Below are positions 44,041 through 51,443 of a stretch of DNA of 64,000 bases, piece after piece (position 1 is the first letter of the stretch; each line of letters starts with the position of its first letter). The DNA lies in the NCBI GenBank assembly GCA_037045455.1, contig JBAOIN010000016.1:620001-684000 (forward strand), given 5' to 3'. A program made the position numbers and the translations under genes. The notes beneath the pieces were generated by a model that saw nothing but the letters and a program-made list of their open reading frames with translations, was not told where the DNA came from and ran no database searches. This DNA comes from JADKAV01 sp037045455. Lineage in GTDB: Bacteria; Actinomycetota; Actinomycetes; S36-B12; UBA10799.

Positions 44041-45150
44041 ATGAACAGGCTGCTATCCGCCGGCACTGCATTTGCCGCTGCAGCCAGTCTGCTTGCCGTG
44101 CCCGGTGCCGCTGCAGCAGACAGCCCACCAACGCTCACCGGCGCTCTGACCGATGCCTACCTCTGGTCCTACGTGACCTATGACGGGCGTACGGGCGACG
44201 ACGGCGTCGCGATCATCGCTCGCTCGCACCAAGAAGAAGGCGGGTTGGACACTCCAACGGGGTGGTACATGCTCGAGGGCACGACCACAGCGCAGGTTCT
44301 GTGGGGAGCGTCCACCTCGGCGCCGAGTGGCACTAGCGCCAACTGCACGCACTCGATCTCAGTAGGAGCTGCGGTGCTGTACCAGGGAGTGCCCACCAGG
44401 GCTCTGGCGACGTGGATCAATCCTTGGATCGACTTCGACTTCCTGGACCTTCGCCGGGGTGTCACAGTGGCAGGACCACAACTGGCAGATTTGACAAAGT
44501 CGCCGGGGAGGCATTCAGCTTCGGCCATGATCGACTGCGGCGATTTCGGGACCGCGCGCTGGATCACCCCGATAGTCGTTCTGCCTCGTCCAGATCCGGA
44601 GCGTCCCACCGGGGTATCCATAGAAGACGGCGCCGACTTCACCAACAGCAAGCGTGTTCGATTGTGGCTGGGGTGGGAAGGACTCGTCGACAAGGTTCGC
44701 CTCTCGAACGACGGTGGCTTCGCACCATCCAGGACGAAGGAGATCGCGCTGGACCAGCGTGGCGCACTGGACTGGACGCTGGTCGAACTGGCCGCCGAAC
44801 GCATTCCTCGTCAGGTCTATGTCAAGTTCCACAGCGTCGAGCAGGGTTGGCTGCGGCAGACCTATAGCGACGACATCATCCTGGACACCGTGCGGCCGGA
44901 GATCCTGAGTGCCTCGATCGACTCAGGTGGCAGCGTTTCGCAACTGACAGCGTCGAAGCGTCCCTTGCGAGTCCGCGCCAAGGACAACAAGTCCGGAGTC
45001 GCTCAGGCGCAGATCGCCGCCGGGAAACCCCGAACCACTGCCCGAGTGGTCACCTTCGGGAAACGCTTGTCCGCGCCGACTCGCGGCGCAGTCTTCGTCC
45101 GAGTGCGAGACGGGGCAGGCAACTGGTCGAAATGGACTCGGGCACGCTAG
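44041..45150 (+). CDS. Exported protein, tandem paralogue 1 of 3
   Basis: 369 residues with a signal peptide (MNRLLSAGTAFAAAASLLAV, cleavage near AAA). The N-terminal half is beta-rich with two Cys (SANCTHSI, MIDCGDFG). The C-terminal half carries the block shared with the next two genes: GVSIEDGADFTN, RLSNDGGFAPSRTK, DDIILDTVRPEILSAS, RVRAKDNKSGVAQAQIAAGKPR and the last-residue signature VFVRVRDGAGNWSKW. This suggests an Ig-like surface domain. No sortase motif or transmembrane tail is seen. Function unknown; first gene of an accessory block. Confidence 0.78.
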   Translation: MNRLLSAGTAFAAAASLLAVPGAAAADSPPTLTGALTDAYLWSYVTYDGRTGDDGVAIIARSHQEEGGLDTPTGWYMLEGTTTAQVLWGASTSAPSGTSANCTHSISVGAAVLYQGVPTRALATWINPWIDFDFLDLRRGVTVAGPQLADLTKSPGRHSASAMIDCGDFGTARWITPIVVLPRPDPERPTGVSIEDGADFTNSKRVRLWLGWEGLVDKVRLSNDGGFAPSRTKEIALDQRGALDWTLVELAAERIPRQVYVKFHSVEQGWLRQTYSDDIILDTVRPEILSASIDSGGSVSQLTASKRPLRVRAKDNKSGVAQAQIAAGKPRTTARVVTFGKRLSAPTRGAVFVRVRDGAGNWSKWTRAR

Positions 45151-45181
45151 CTCGCCCGGATGAGTGAAAGAGGTTCTTGGC

Positions 45182-46234
45182 ATGAGGCACTCCTCCGTCC
45201 TTCTCGCAGGCCTACTGGTGGTGGGTGGCATTTCGCCAATTCAGCCAGCAGAGGCGGACAGCGACTGCGTTCTCACAGGGGATCTGATCCGTGTCAGCGC
45301 CTCGGTTTGGCAGTGTCCTGGTGATAACACCGCCCTCTTTCCGCAGTCAGGGGGAAGCGAGCAGTTCCTGCCTGCGATGTTCGTGTGGAACGTCACCGCG
45401 GGCAGCGCTACCTTGCCGCAGCAGTTGGTCTGCCGGCAGAGTGTGACGCTCGCGGGCCGACGGATCACGGGAGATGTTGACGTGGACATGTCCGCTGCCG
45501 TCGGAGGAGCGGGCCCATCCGTGAGGCCCTCCGCCTCGGGACAGGTCGCGATAGATCAGGCCGCCGCCAATGCGGCCTTGTCCGTGCTAGGGGATGGTGT
45601 CATGCGCTTCGCGCTCGACTGCGGTGCAACCGGCAGTGCGACGTGGAGTACCGCCTATCGCGTGCTACCGAACCCCCCGGCAGATCGTGAGTCCGGTGTT
45701 TCCATCAATGATGGAGCTGACTACACCAACGATCCGCAGGTCAAGCTGTTCCTGGGATGGCGTAGCTGGGAGACAAGCCGGGTGAAGGTCTCCAATGACG
45801 GTGGCTTCGCCCCGTCACGGACCCGGACCTTCCCGATCACCGGCACTGATCCGATCGACTGGCGACTTGTCGTGCTCGGCAATGAACGTCTCCCGAAGAC
45901 CGTCTACGTGAGATTCGGGATGGAAGGAGGGGGTTGGGAACCGGTCACCTACACGGATGACATCGTGCTGGACACGGTGCAGCCGCAGATCCTGTCGTTG
46001 AGCTGGGCGACTCCGACGGCCCTGTCTTTGTCAGCGGCCCATCGCAGCCTGCGGGTGAAGGCCAAGGACAACCGATCCGGGCTCAAGGCCATGCAGATCG
46101 CAAAGGGCAAGCCGCGGAAGCAGGCGAAGATCATTAAATACAGCAGGACGACGTCGGTGCCCGCCTCCGGTCGGGTCTTCGTCCGGGTGCGCGATGGTGC
46201 CGGCAACTGGTCGAAGTGGCAGTCCGCCGACTAG
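45182..46234 (+). CDS. Exported protein, tandem paralogue 2 of 3
   Basis: 350 residues with a signal peptide (MRHSSVLLAGLLVVGGIS, cleavage near AEA). N-terminal half DCVLTGDLIRVSASVWQC...FALDCGATGSATWSTAYRVLP; C-terminal half GVSINDGADYTN, KVSNDGGFAPSRTR, ERLPKTVYVRF, DDIVLDTVQPQILS, RVKAKDNRSGLKAMQIAKGKPRKQ and VFVRVRDGAGNWSKW. Tandem duplication with the genes on either side is plain from the shared order of motifs. ATG 45182 fits the signal peptide. Function unknown. Confidence 0.78.
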   Translation: MRHSSVLLAGLLVVGGISPIQPAEADSDCVLTGDLIRVSASVWQCPGDNTALFPQSGGSEQFLPAMFVWNVTAGSATLPQQLVCRQSVTLAGRRITGDVDVDMSAAVGGAGPSVRPSASGQVAIDQAAANAALSVLGDGVMRFALDCGATGSATWSTAYRVLPNPPADRESGVSINDGADYTNDPQVKLFLGWRSWETSRVKVSNDGGFAPSRTRTFPITGTDPIDWRLVVLGNERLPKTVYVRFGMEGGGWEPVTYTDDIVLDTVQPQILSLSWATPTALSLSAAHRSLRVKAKDNRSGLKAMQIAKGKPRKQAKIIKYSRTTSVPASGRVFVRVRDGAGNWSKWQSAD

Positions 46235-46277
46235 CGGTAGCGCTGGACCCGTCACGCGTCAAAGAGGAGGCAAAGAA

Positions 46278-47387
46278 TTGAACCGTCGCCAGATCAGCAC
46301 CGTCGCCGGTCTGGCCGTTGTGTTTGGCATAGTGGCCGAGGCTCCCGCCGTCGCGAGAACCGACGATTGTGTCGTCACCGGCCGCATCGTGCAGGCCTCA
46401 GTCACGATCATGGGGACGGGCGCTTTCAGCGGATGTCCGAGAACAGACGGGGAGTCAACAGATCAGCGGGTGGTCCTGCCGCAGAACTGGGCGGGCGATT
46501 CGATCGAGTGGTCGCTGGCCGGCAATGGTCTTGGCAGCCGGATGCGGTGCACTGCAAACATGGTTTTGAACGGTGTGTCCGTTACGCCGAACCTGCCCGT
46601 GGATGTGGACGTGCAGCAATTCTGGACACCAGGACTGGCTGCGCCGCTTGCCGCGCCGACGAACTGGCGGTCCTGGGGGCCATACCAAAGGCCCGACGCG
46701 GCGTCCCTAGCCCGCGCGCTCGCCGACCCCACGCGGTCCAGGACAGCGAACTTCGCAGTCGACTGCGGTCAGGACGGTTCGGCCTCGTGGAGTCGCGCCT
46801 TGGATGTTCTGCCAGCGCCCCCAGAGGAGAGAGACCCAGGGCTGTCCATCGACAATGGAGCGGAGTACACGAACTCGACTAAGGTTCGGCTCTTCCTCGG
46901 TTGGGAGAAGGGACAACTCTACGACGAGGTGAAGGTCTCCAATGACGGGGGTTTCGCGAAGACCCGGCCAAAGGAGTTCGAGTTGACCAGTTCAGATCCA
47001 ATTCCCTGGGAACTGGTGTCTTCGGGTAGTGAGCGTCTGCCGAAAACCGTTTACATCAAGTATCGAGTCGGGTCCTACCCTGCGTATTGGGTCGACAAGA
47101 TCTACACCGATGACATCATCTTGGACACAATCAAGCCTGAGGTAGTGTCTGCTTCGCTTGGCGGTTCCGGGTTGACGGCTCTAGCCGCCTCTGCCCGTAC
47201 CGTGCGGGTGAGGGCCAGGGACAACAAATCGGGTATCGCGTCGATGCAGATCTCCACTCGCAAGCCTAAGAAGAAGGCCAAGGTCGTGAAGTTCCGCAAG
47301 TCCGCGAAGGTCGCCACGTCCGGACGGGTGTTTGTGCGGGTCCGCGATGGCGCTGGTAACTGGTCGAAGTGGAGGAGTGCCGCCTAA
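46278..47387 (+). CDS. Exported protein, tandem paralogue 3 of 3
   Basis: 369 residues. The TTG at 46278 has GAGGAGG 7 nt upstream and opens a signal peptide (LNRRQISTVAGLAVVFGIVA). The N-terminal half DDCVVTGRIVQASVTIM and FAVDCGQDGSASWSRALDVLP matches paralogue 2. The C-terminal half has GLSIDNGAEYTN, KVSNDGGFAKTRPK, ERLPKTVYIKY, DDIILDTIKPEVVSAS, RVRARDNKSGIASMQI and VFVRVRDGAGNWSKW. It is the most similar to paralogue 2 in layout, with a longer N-terminal loop. Function unknown. Confidence 0.76.
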   Translation: MNRRQISTVAGLAVVFGIVAEAPAVARTDDCVVTGRIVQASVTIMGTGAFSGCPRTDGESTDQRVVLPQNWAGDSIEWSLAGNGLGSRMRCTANMVLNGVSVTPNLPVDVDVQQFWTPGLAAPLAAPTNWRSWGPYQRPDAASLARALADPTRSRTANFAVDCGQDGSASWSRALDVLPAPPEERDPGLSIDNGAEYTNSTKVRLFLGWEKGQLYDEVKVSNDGGFAKTRPKEFELTSSDPIPWELVSSGSERLPKTVYIKYRVGSYPAYWVDKIYTDDIILDTIKPEVVSASLGGSGLTALAASARTVRVRARDNKSGIASMQISTRKPKKKAKVVKFRKSAKVATSGRVFVRVRDGAGNWSKWRSAA

Positions 47388-47394
47388 CACGTGC

Positions 47395-47450
47395 TACCGC
47401 ACGGGCTAGGCAGGCGCCATCGGCGCAGCCACACTCCTGGTGCTGCGGTA
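47395..47450. repeat. Inverted repeat between convergent genes
   Basis: TACCGCA (47395-47401) pairs with TGCGGTA (47444-47450). It lies between paralogue 3 and the HNH gene and may be a weak bidirectional terminator. Confidence 0.4.
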
Positions 47451-47465
47451 CGTCACTCCTGCAAC

Positions 47466-48665
47466 TCAGTCGATGGGCTCCTCGTAGTCATAGGGCCAGG
47501 TCGTGTGCTCGGTTCCCAGCGGACTCGTCCAGATCAGCGAGCCATCCGGACCACCCCGCACCTCGCCAGCCCGAGTGGGTTTTGACCCGGTGATGACCGC
47601 GTGATGCGCACGCGAGGTTCTCGGACGTTGTGGGTCCATCCGGCCAGGCAATCACGTGGTCGGTGTCGGTGTGCCGGGCTTGAGTCGAGCAACCCGGAAA
47701 CCGGCAGTGCCGGTCACGGGCCCGGACAAATCGCTTGACCGGGTCCGGGATCCGATAGGCCTCGGTGCTCAGATCGATCAGCCTGCCAGTCACCGGCTCA
47801 GTCACCAGCCGCTGCCAGCGGGCGTCCTCGCACAGGGCCAGGTAGCGGGCGTGCGGCCCGTCGACCGATCCGAACCCGTCGATGCCAGCACCGCTGTCCT
47901 GCAGCGAAGCCAGGGTGTCGGCCGGGATCACCACATCCACGCGGATGTCCAGATGCACCTTCTCGGCCAAGATCTGCTCGAGCGCGTCGACCCGCTTCTG
48001 CTCCAGAGTCCGGTCGTCGGTGTAGGTCCGGGCAACCTCATCCAAGGTCTTGAGCAGCAAACTGGCCGTACCCGCGGGCAGGTAGCCGAACAGGTCAGCC
48101 ATCCCATGTGCCCGTGCGTAAGCGCCGATGTGCCGCTTGTCCCACGCTGTGGCCCGCCGCCTCTCCGCTTCCCGTTCGGCGATGCTCGGGTCGTGGTCGA
48201 CCAAGCAGCCGGGTCACGTACCGGCGGGTCTCGTGCGCGGTATGGTTCTGCGCGAAAGTGAGCGCCTTGGCCTCCATGGCATCGCGGGCAGCGCCTTCGA
48301 TCTCATCCGAGACCGGTACTGATGATCTGCGCCCGAGTCATGTCGATCAGCCCCTCGGCCAACGCCTGCCACACCGCGGGCCGGGCACACACCGCCTCAC
48401 TGGCGTCCACCAGGTGCGACGCCGCTCGCGTGGAGATCACGGTGATGGCCGCGACCGTTTCAGTGGCTCCGGACAATCGGTAGCCCATGGCCTCGATCCG
48501 GCTCTCGACGGCGGTCACCGTCGCTGCCCGCATAGCCTGCGCCGCGCGCAGCGCTTGCTCGACGCGCACCAGCTCCTCAGCCAACTCGTGCTCGTCAAGC
48601 ATCGCCAGACGAGCCATCTCTTCCGCCAGATCTCGGCCGGGCGGTGCGGCCTGTTCAACCCTCAT
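47466..48665 (-). CDS. DUF222/HNH endonuclease, 13E12-repeat type (three frame breaks)
   Basis: About 398 residues once three single extra bases (near 48308, 48206 and 47558) are removed. The N-terminal DUF222 part (ELAEELVRVEQALRAAQAMRAATV, RAASHLVDASEAV) leads to a C-terminal HNH nuclease (CRFPGCSTQARHTDTDHVIAWPDG, then HHRVKTHSGW). The tail ends GSLIWTSPLGTEHTTWPYDYEE. Such genes are repetitive and probably mobile in Mycobacterium and Nocardioides genomes. The breaks could be sequencing errors, as elsewhere here, or real decay. Confidence 0.82.
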
Positions 48666-48710
48666 GCTTCATTCTCGAACAGGGGTACGACACGTAGGAC
48701 GAGGTGTATG

Positions 48711-48728
48711 TGTAGCGTTTTCGCTACA
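48711..48728 (+). promoter_or_regulatory. Palindromic operator of the XRE gene
   Basis: TGTAGCG-TTTT-CGCTACA, a perfect 7-bp inverted repeat covering the region just upstream of and into the -10 box. It suggests autoregulation by the XRE protein. Confidence 0.7.
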
Positions 48729-48730
48729 CT
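48725..48730 (+). promoter_or_regulatory. -10 box of the XRE gene (leaderless)
   Basis: TACACT, 6 nt before the GTG at 48737, overlapping the palindrome. Confidence 0.6.
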
Positions 48731-48736
48731 GATTGT

Positions 48737-49039
48737 GTGACCAGTGCGTCCCTGATCCGTGACACCCGCGAGAAGGCCGGCCTTAGTCAGTCGGACCTCG
48801 CCCGGCGTTCCGGAATTCCCCGCACCGCAATTAGCGCCTACGAACATGCCCGCCGAGTGCCGACCACGGACATCATGTTGCGGCTTGCGGAGGCTTGCGG
48901 TGCCCACCTGGAAGCGCGGCCTCGGCCGCGCGTGGACCTCACCCGCAATGGTGGGGCACTCGAGCAGGTACTGGACCTCGCCGAACACCTGCCCACTCGC
49001 CGCCGTACCCGGCTGACCTTCCCGCCCTTGCCGACATAA
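48737..49039 (+). CDS. XRE-family antitoxin-like regulator
   Basis: 100 residues with an N-terminal helix-turn-helix (LIRDTREKAGLSQSDLARRSGIPRTAISAYEHARRVPTT). The C-terminal tail (GGALEQVLDLAEHLPTRRRTRLTFPPLP) resembles antitoxins that precede nucleotidyltransferase toxins. Downstream only the end of such a toxin remains. The GTG at 48737 is 6 nt after a -10 box. Confidence 0.85.
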   Translation: MTSASLIRDTREKAGLSQSDLARRSGIPRTAISAYEHARRVPTTDIMLRLAEACGAHLEARPRPRVDLTRNGGALEQVLDLAEHLPTRRRTRLTFPPLPT

Positions 49040-49158
49040 GCGTCCTGATCGATGGACTCCTGGCAATAGCCGTGTTCAAGGCCTACGGCAACCGGACGAA
49101 GGACTGGGCGGACCTCGAAGCGATGGCGGAGGCGGCCAGCTCGACGTCACTGGGGTAG
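49033..49158 (+). pseudogene. Remnant of a nucleotidyltransferase-type toxin
   Basis: About 41 codons, DISVLIDGLLAIAVFKAYGNRTKDWADLEAMAEAASS to a TAG. The stretch FKAYGNRTKDWADLEAM resembles the C-terminus of AbiEii-like/DUF6036-like nucleotidyltransferases. The catalytic N-terminal domain (GS...DxD) is missing, and there is no start codon with a ribosome site. The XRE partner directly upstream is intact, so this looks like an orphaned antitoxin with a deleted toxin. Confidence 0.5.
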
Positions 49159-49218
49159 CCGCTTTTGTGAGGAATCTCCTGGGCGAAGACCCGAGGCTCG
49201 GCCGGTTGGCGGCGCGAC

Positions 49219-50154
49219 CTAGCGGTCCCGCGCCTGCAGGTCCAACCACCGCATGATCCCCGCCACGTTCGCCGTCGTGCTCGACAACTCCTCCTGCTTG
49301 GCCAGCAGCTCCGAATCCTCGTACAGATACCCATGCCGGACCCGGGCCTTCTCCCGGACCATCGCTACGGCGTGGTCCAGGTCAGGGCTGATCTCTCGCG
49401 CCGCGCGCACCGTGTCCACCCACGCGTGCAGTTCGTCGATCGACGCGTCCAGCACCTCGTCGATCTCGGTGACCGGCCCGAAATGGCTGAACAACAACCG
49501 CGTCGGCCCAACCTCCCGCATCGCAGCCAACGAGCTCAACGTCAGGTCGAGGTCGAAGTCCGGCGGGGGAGTGGCCGGGCGCACGTCCGCCGTCTCAGGC
49601 ACGTACACCCCGGCCGCATCGCCCGTGTACAGATCGCCAGTCGCCGAATCCACGAGGCCAATGTGATGCGACGCATGTCCGGGATTGTGGAACGCCGCCA
49701 AGTGCCGCCCGTCGCCGAGATCCACCTCGCCGCGCTCCGCAATACTCACGATTCGCGTAGCTGGCGTTGGCTGCAGGTCCCCGAACAACCGGTCCATGGC
49801 CTCGCCGAACACTCGGTGCGCACTGGCCACCAGCCGCGACGGGTCGGCCAGATGCCGGGCACCTCGCTCCTGCACGACAACGTCGGCGTTTGGGAATGTC
49901 TCGGCCAGGTCGCCGACCCCACCCGCATGGTCCAGATGGATGTGCGTGACGACGATCGTGGCCAGGTCAGCGGGCCCGATTCCCAGTTGTGCGAGCTGCT
50001 CAACGACCACCGGAGCGCTGCGCGCGCTGCCGGTCTCCACCAGGCACGGCTTGGAGGAGCGGATGAGGTAGGACGACGTGATGTCCTCGTAGCCGCCCAT
50101 GCGGGTGTCCATCATGAAGACGTCGTTGCCCAGGTCCACGGTGTCGCGGTGCAT
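49219..50154 (-). CDS. MBL-fold metallohydrolase
   Basis: 311 residues from the ATG at 50154 (MHRDTVDLGNDVFMMDTRMGGYEDITSSYLI). The metal motif VTHIHLDHAGG (HxHxDH at about 71-76) is followed by FHNPGHASHHIGL and LYTGDAAGVYVPE. It resembles glyoxalase II-like hydrolases that act on thioesters or lactones. The open frame continues upstream to 50424 with a Cys-rich sequence, but that lacks homology and lies in the divergent promoter region. Confidence 0.88.
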   Translation of the reverse strand: MHRDTVDLGNDVFMMDTRMGGYEDITSSYLIRSSKPCLVETGSARSAPVVVEQLAQLGIGPADLATIVVTHIHLDHAGGVGDLAETFPNADVVVQERGARHLADPSRLVASAHRVFGEAMDRLFGDLQPTPATRIVSIAERGEVDLGDGRHLAAFHNPGHASHHIGLVDSATGDLYTGDAAGVYVPETADVRPATPPPDFDLDLTLSSLAAMREVGPTRLLFSHFGPVTEIDEVLDASIDELHAWVDTVRAAREISPDLDHAVAMVREKARVRHGYLYEDSELLAKQEELSSTTANVAGIMRWLDLQARDR

Positions 50155-50460
50155 GGTGCCATCGAAGCACTTGCCGCAACATGCACCAAGCCGACATCGG
50201 AGAGACCTGTCCGAAGGGCGCATGAATATGCCCCCGACAAGGAGGATCTGATAGCCCGCCTGGGTAACGCGCCGCTCGTCGGCACAATCCGGCCCTTCGG
50301 TCGGCGCCGCGTGCCACATGTGGCAGTTTTGGCATTTGGACTCGGGTGACACCAAGGAGGATCCGACCGAATTCCGATACATGGCCTCGTCCTGCCTAGG
50401 GGCTGCGTCTTGTCGGACCCCCAACGCACAATGAAGTCAACGACGAGGGGAATGCAAGGG
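50155..50460. other. Intergenic region between divergent MBL and toxin genes
   Basis: 306 bp. The minus-strand frame is open across it (with CQNCHMWH and GACCGKCF), but I judge this to be chance. It should contain the promoters of both flanking units; I see no clear -35/-10 pair or operator palindrome. Confidence 0.5.
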
Positions 50461-50721
50461 ATGGTCCGCAAGAACCGACATCGCATTCAGGTGCGAGTCA
50501 TTCAAGCGGAGCAACACACCATCTCCAAGATCGGAAGCAAGCACGGCATCTCATGGGACGAGGTGCAAATGGCCATCCAAACACCGGCCCCAGTCTGGGT
50601 CACAAGGCACCCGAAGTTCGCAGATCGCTACCTGGTCGAACGCAACGGTCTCGTCATGGTGATTGCCGAGATTTCAACGGAAACCGACGTTTACATGCTC
50701 GTTACTGCATTCAGGAAGTGA
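50461..50721 (+). CDS. Putative small toxin (BrnT/RelE-like) paired with a Panacea antitoxin
   Basis: 86 residues from ATG 50461 (GAGGGG about 10 nt upstream); in-frame ATGs at 50431 and 50452 are alternatives. The sequence is basic at the N-terminus (MVRKNRHRIQVRV), then SKHGISWDEVQMAI, a central RYLVERNGLVMVIAEIS and a final MLVTAFRK. Size, order of elements and the final beta-strand recall BrnT/RelE-fold mRNA interferases, but I see no decisive catalytic motif. The Panacea gene starts 13 nt downstream, so they form a two-gene operon of toxin-antitoxin layout. Confidence 0.65.
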   Translation: MVRKNRHRIQVRVIQAEQHTISKIGSKHGISWDEVQMAIQTPAPVWVTRHPKFADRYLVERNGLVMVIAEISTETDVYMLVTAFRK

Positions 50722-50734
50722 AAGGGGGATAGTG

Positions 50735-51301
50735 ATGAACGTGGCAGGTTTCGCCGACATGACCAAGGAAGAAGTGCTCGCCGAGTTTGAGCACGGCTTC
50801 ACCATGGTCGCGGGCGATGAAGGGACAGTCGAAGCCGTCGACGTCGCCGACTACATTCTCAAGACGCACGGCCCCATGGAGAAGATCAGGCTGCAGAAGA
50901 CCCTCTACTACTGCCAGGCCGTAAGCCTCGCGATTCTGCGGCGCCCGCTCTTTGGAGATCCCATCGAGGCGTGGAGTATGGGGCCTGTGGTCAGAAATGT
51001 CCGCGATCGGTGGCTGGTCAAGGACGGGCAAAACCGTCACCTGATCTACGCAGTGACTGGAGGTGACGGGTCTCTGCTGACTGAGCAGGAGCAGGCCGCA
51101 GTAGATCTCACCATGGCTGCGCTCAAAGACCGAGGCAAGTGGGACCTGGTCGACGCATCCCACGCCGATCAGGCATGGAAACATGCGAGAGAACGCGCAG
51201 GTGCCGGACCGACTGACTCCGCCGATGCAGTCATGCATCTCGACGACATCGCTCGGTCCTTCGTTCCCGGCTTGCATGACCTGGTCGCCCATCCCGACTG
51301 A
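50735..51301 (+). CDS. Panacea-domain (SocA/GepA-like) antitoxin
   Basis: 188 residues. The Panacea signature is clear: VADYILKTHGPMEKIRLQKTLYYCQAVSLAIL, LFGDPIEAWSMGPVVRNV, and a C-terminal AWKHARERAG...LDDIARSF. Panacea is known as a versatile antitoxin domain that neutralises many unrelated toxins through direct binding. The N-terminal 30 residues (MNVAGFADMTKEEVLAEFEHGF) precede the domain. AAGGGGG is 7 nt before ATG 50735. Confidence 0.88.
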   Translation: MNVAGFADMTKEEVLAEFEHGFTMVAGDEGTVEAVDVADYILKTHGPMEKIRLQKTLYYCQAVSLAILRRPLFGDPIEAWSMGPVVRNVRDRWLVKDGQNRHLIYAVTGGDGSLLTEQEQAAVDLTMAALKDRGKWDLVDASHADQAWKHARERAGAGPTDSADAVMHLDDIARSFVPGLHDLVAHPD

Positions 51302-51431
51302 ACGCAGGCTCCGAAGCCACGCATGCGTATCCCCTCGACCGCTATGGCACCACAAGCGCGAGCCTGCGTTGATCCAGGCCACCGGGGCCATAGACCAGCC
51401 CGGGCCCGCAAACCGGCTTGAAGTCCCCCAA

Positions 51432-51437
51432 TAGAAT
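51432..51437 (+). promoter_or_regulatory. -10 box of pheST (leaderless)
   Basis: TAGAAT lies 6 nt before the GTG at 51444. No T-box or attenuator is visible in the 140 bp upstream. Confidence 0.55.
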
Positions 51438-51443
51438 TCAGGA

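Noticed and set aside
50155..50424. Cys-rich N-terminal extension of the MBL hydrolase (CQNCHMWH, GACCGKCF)
   Set aside because: The frame is open but lies upstream of the natural family start, in the divergent promoter region, with no homology I can recognise. It could be checked by N-terminal proteomics.
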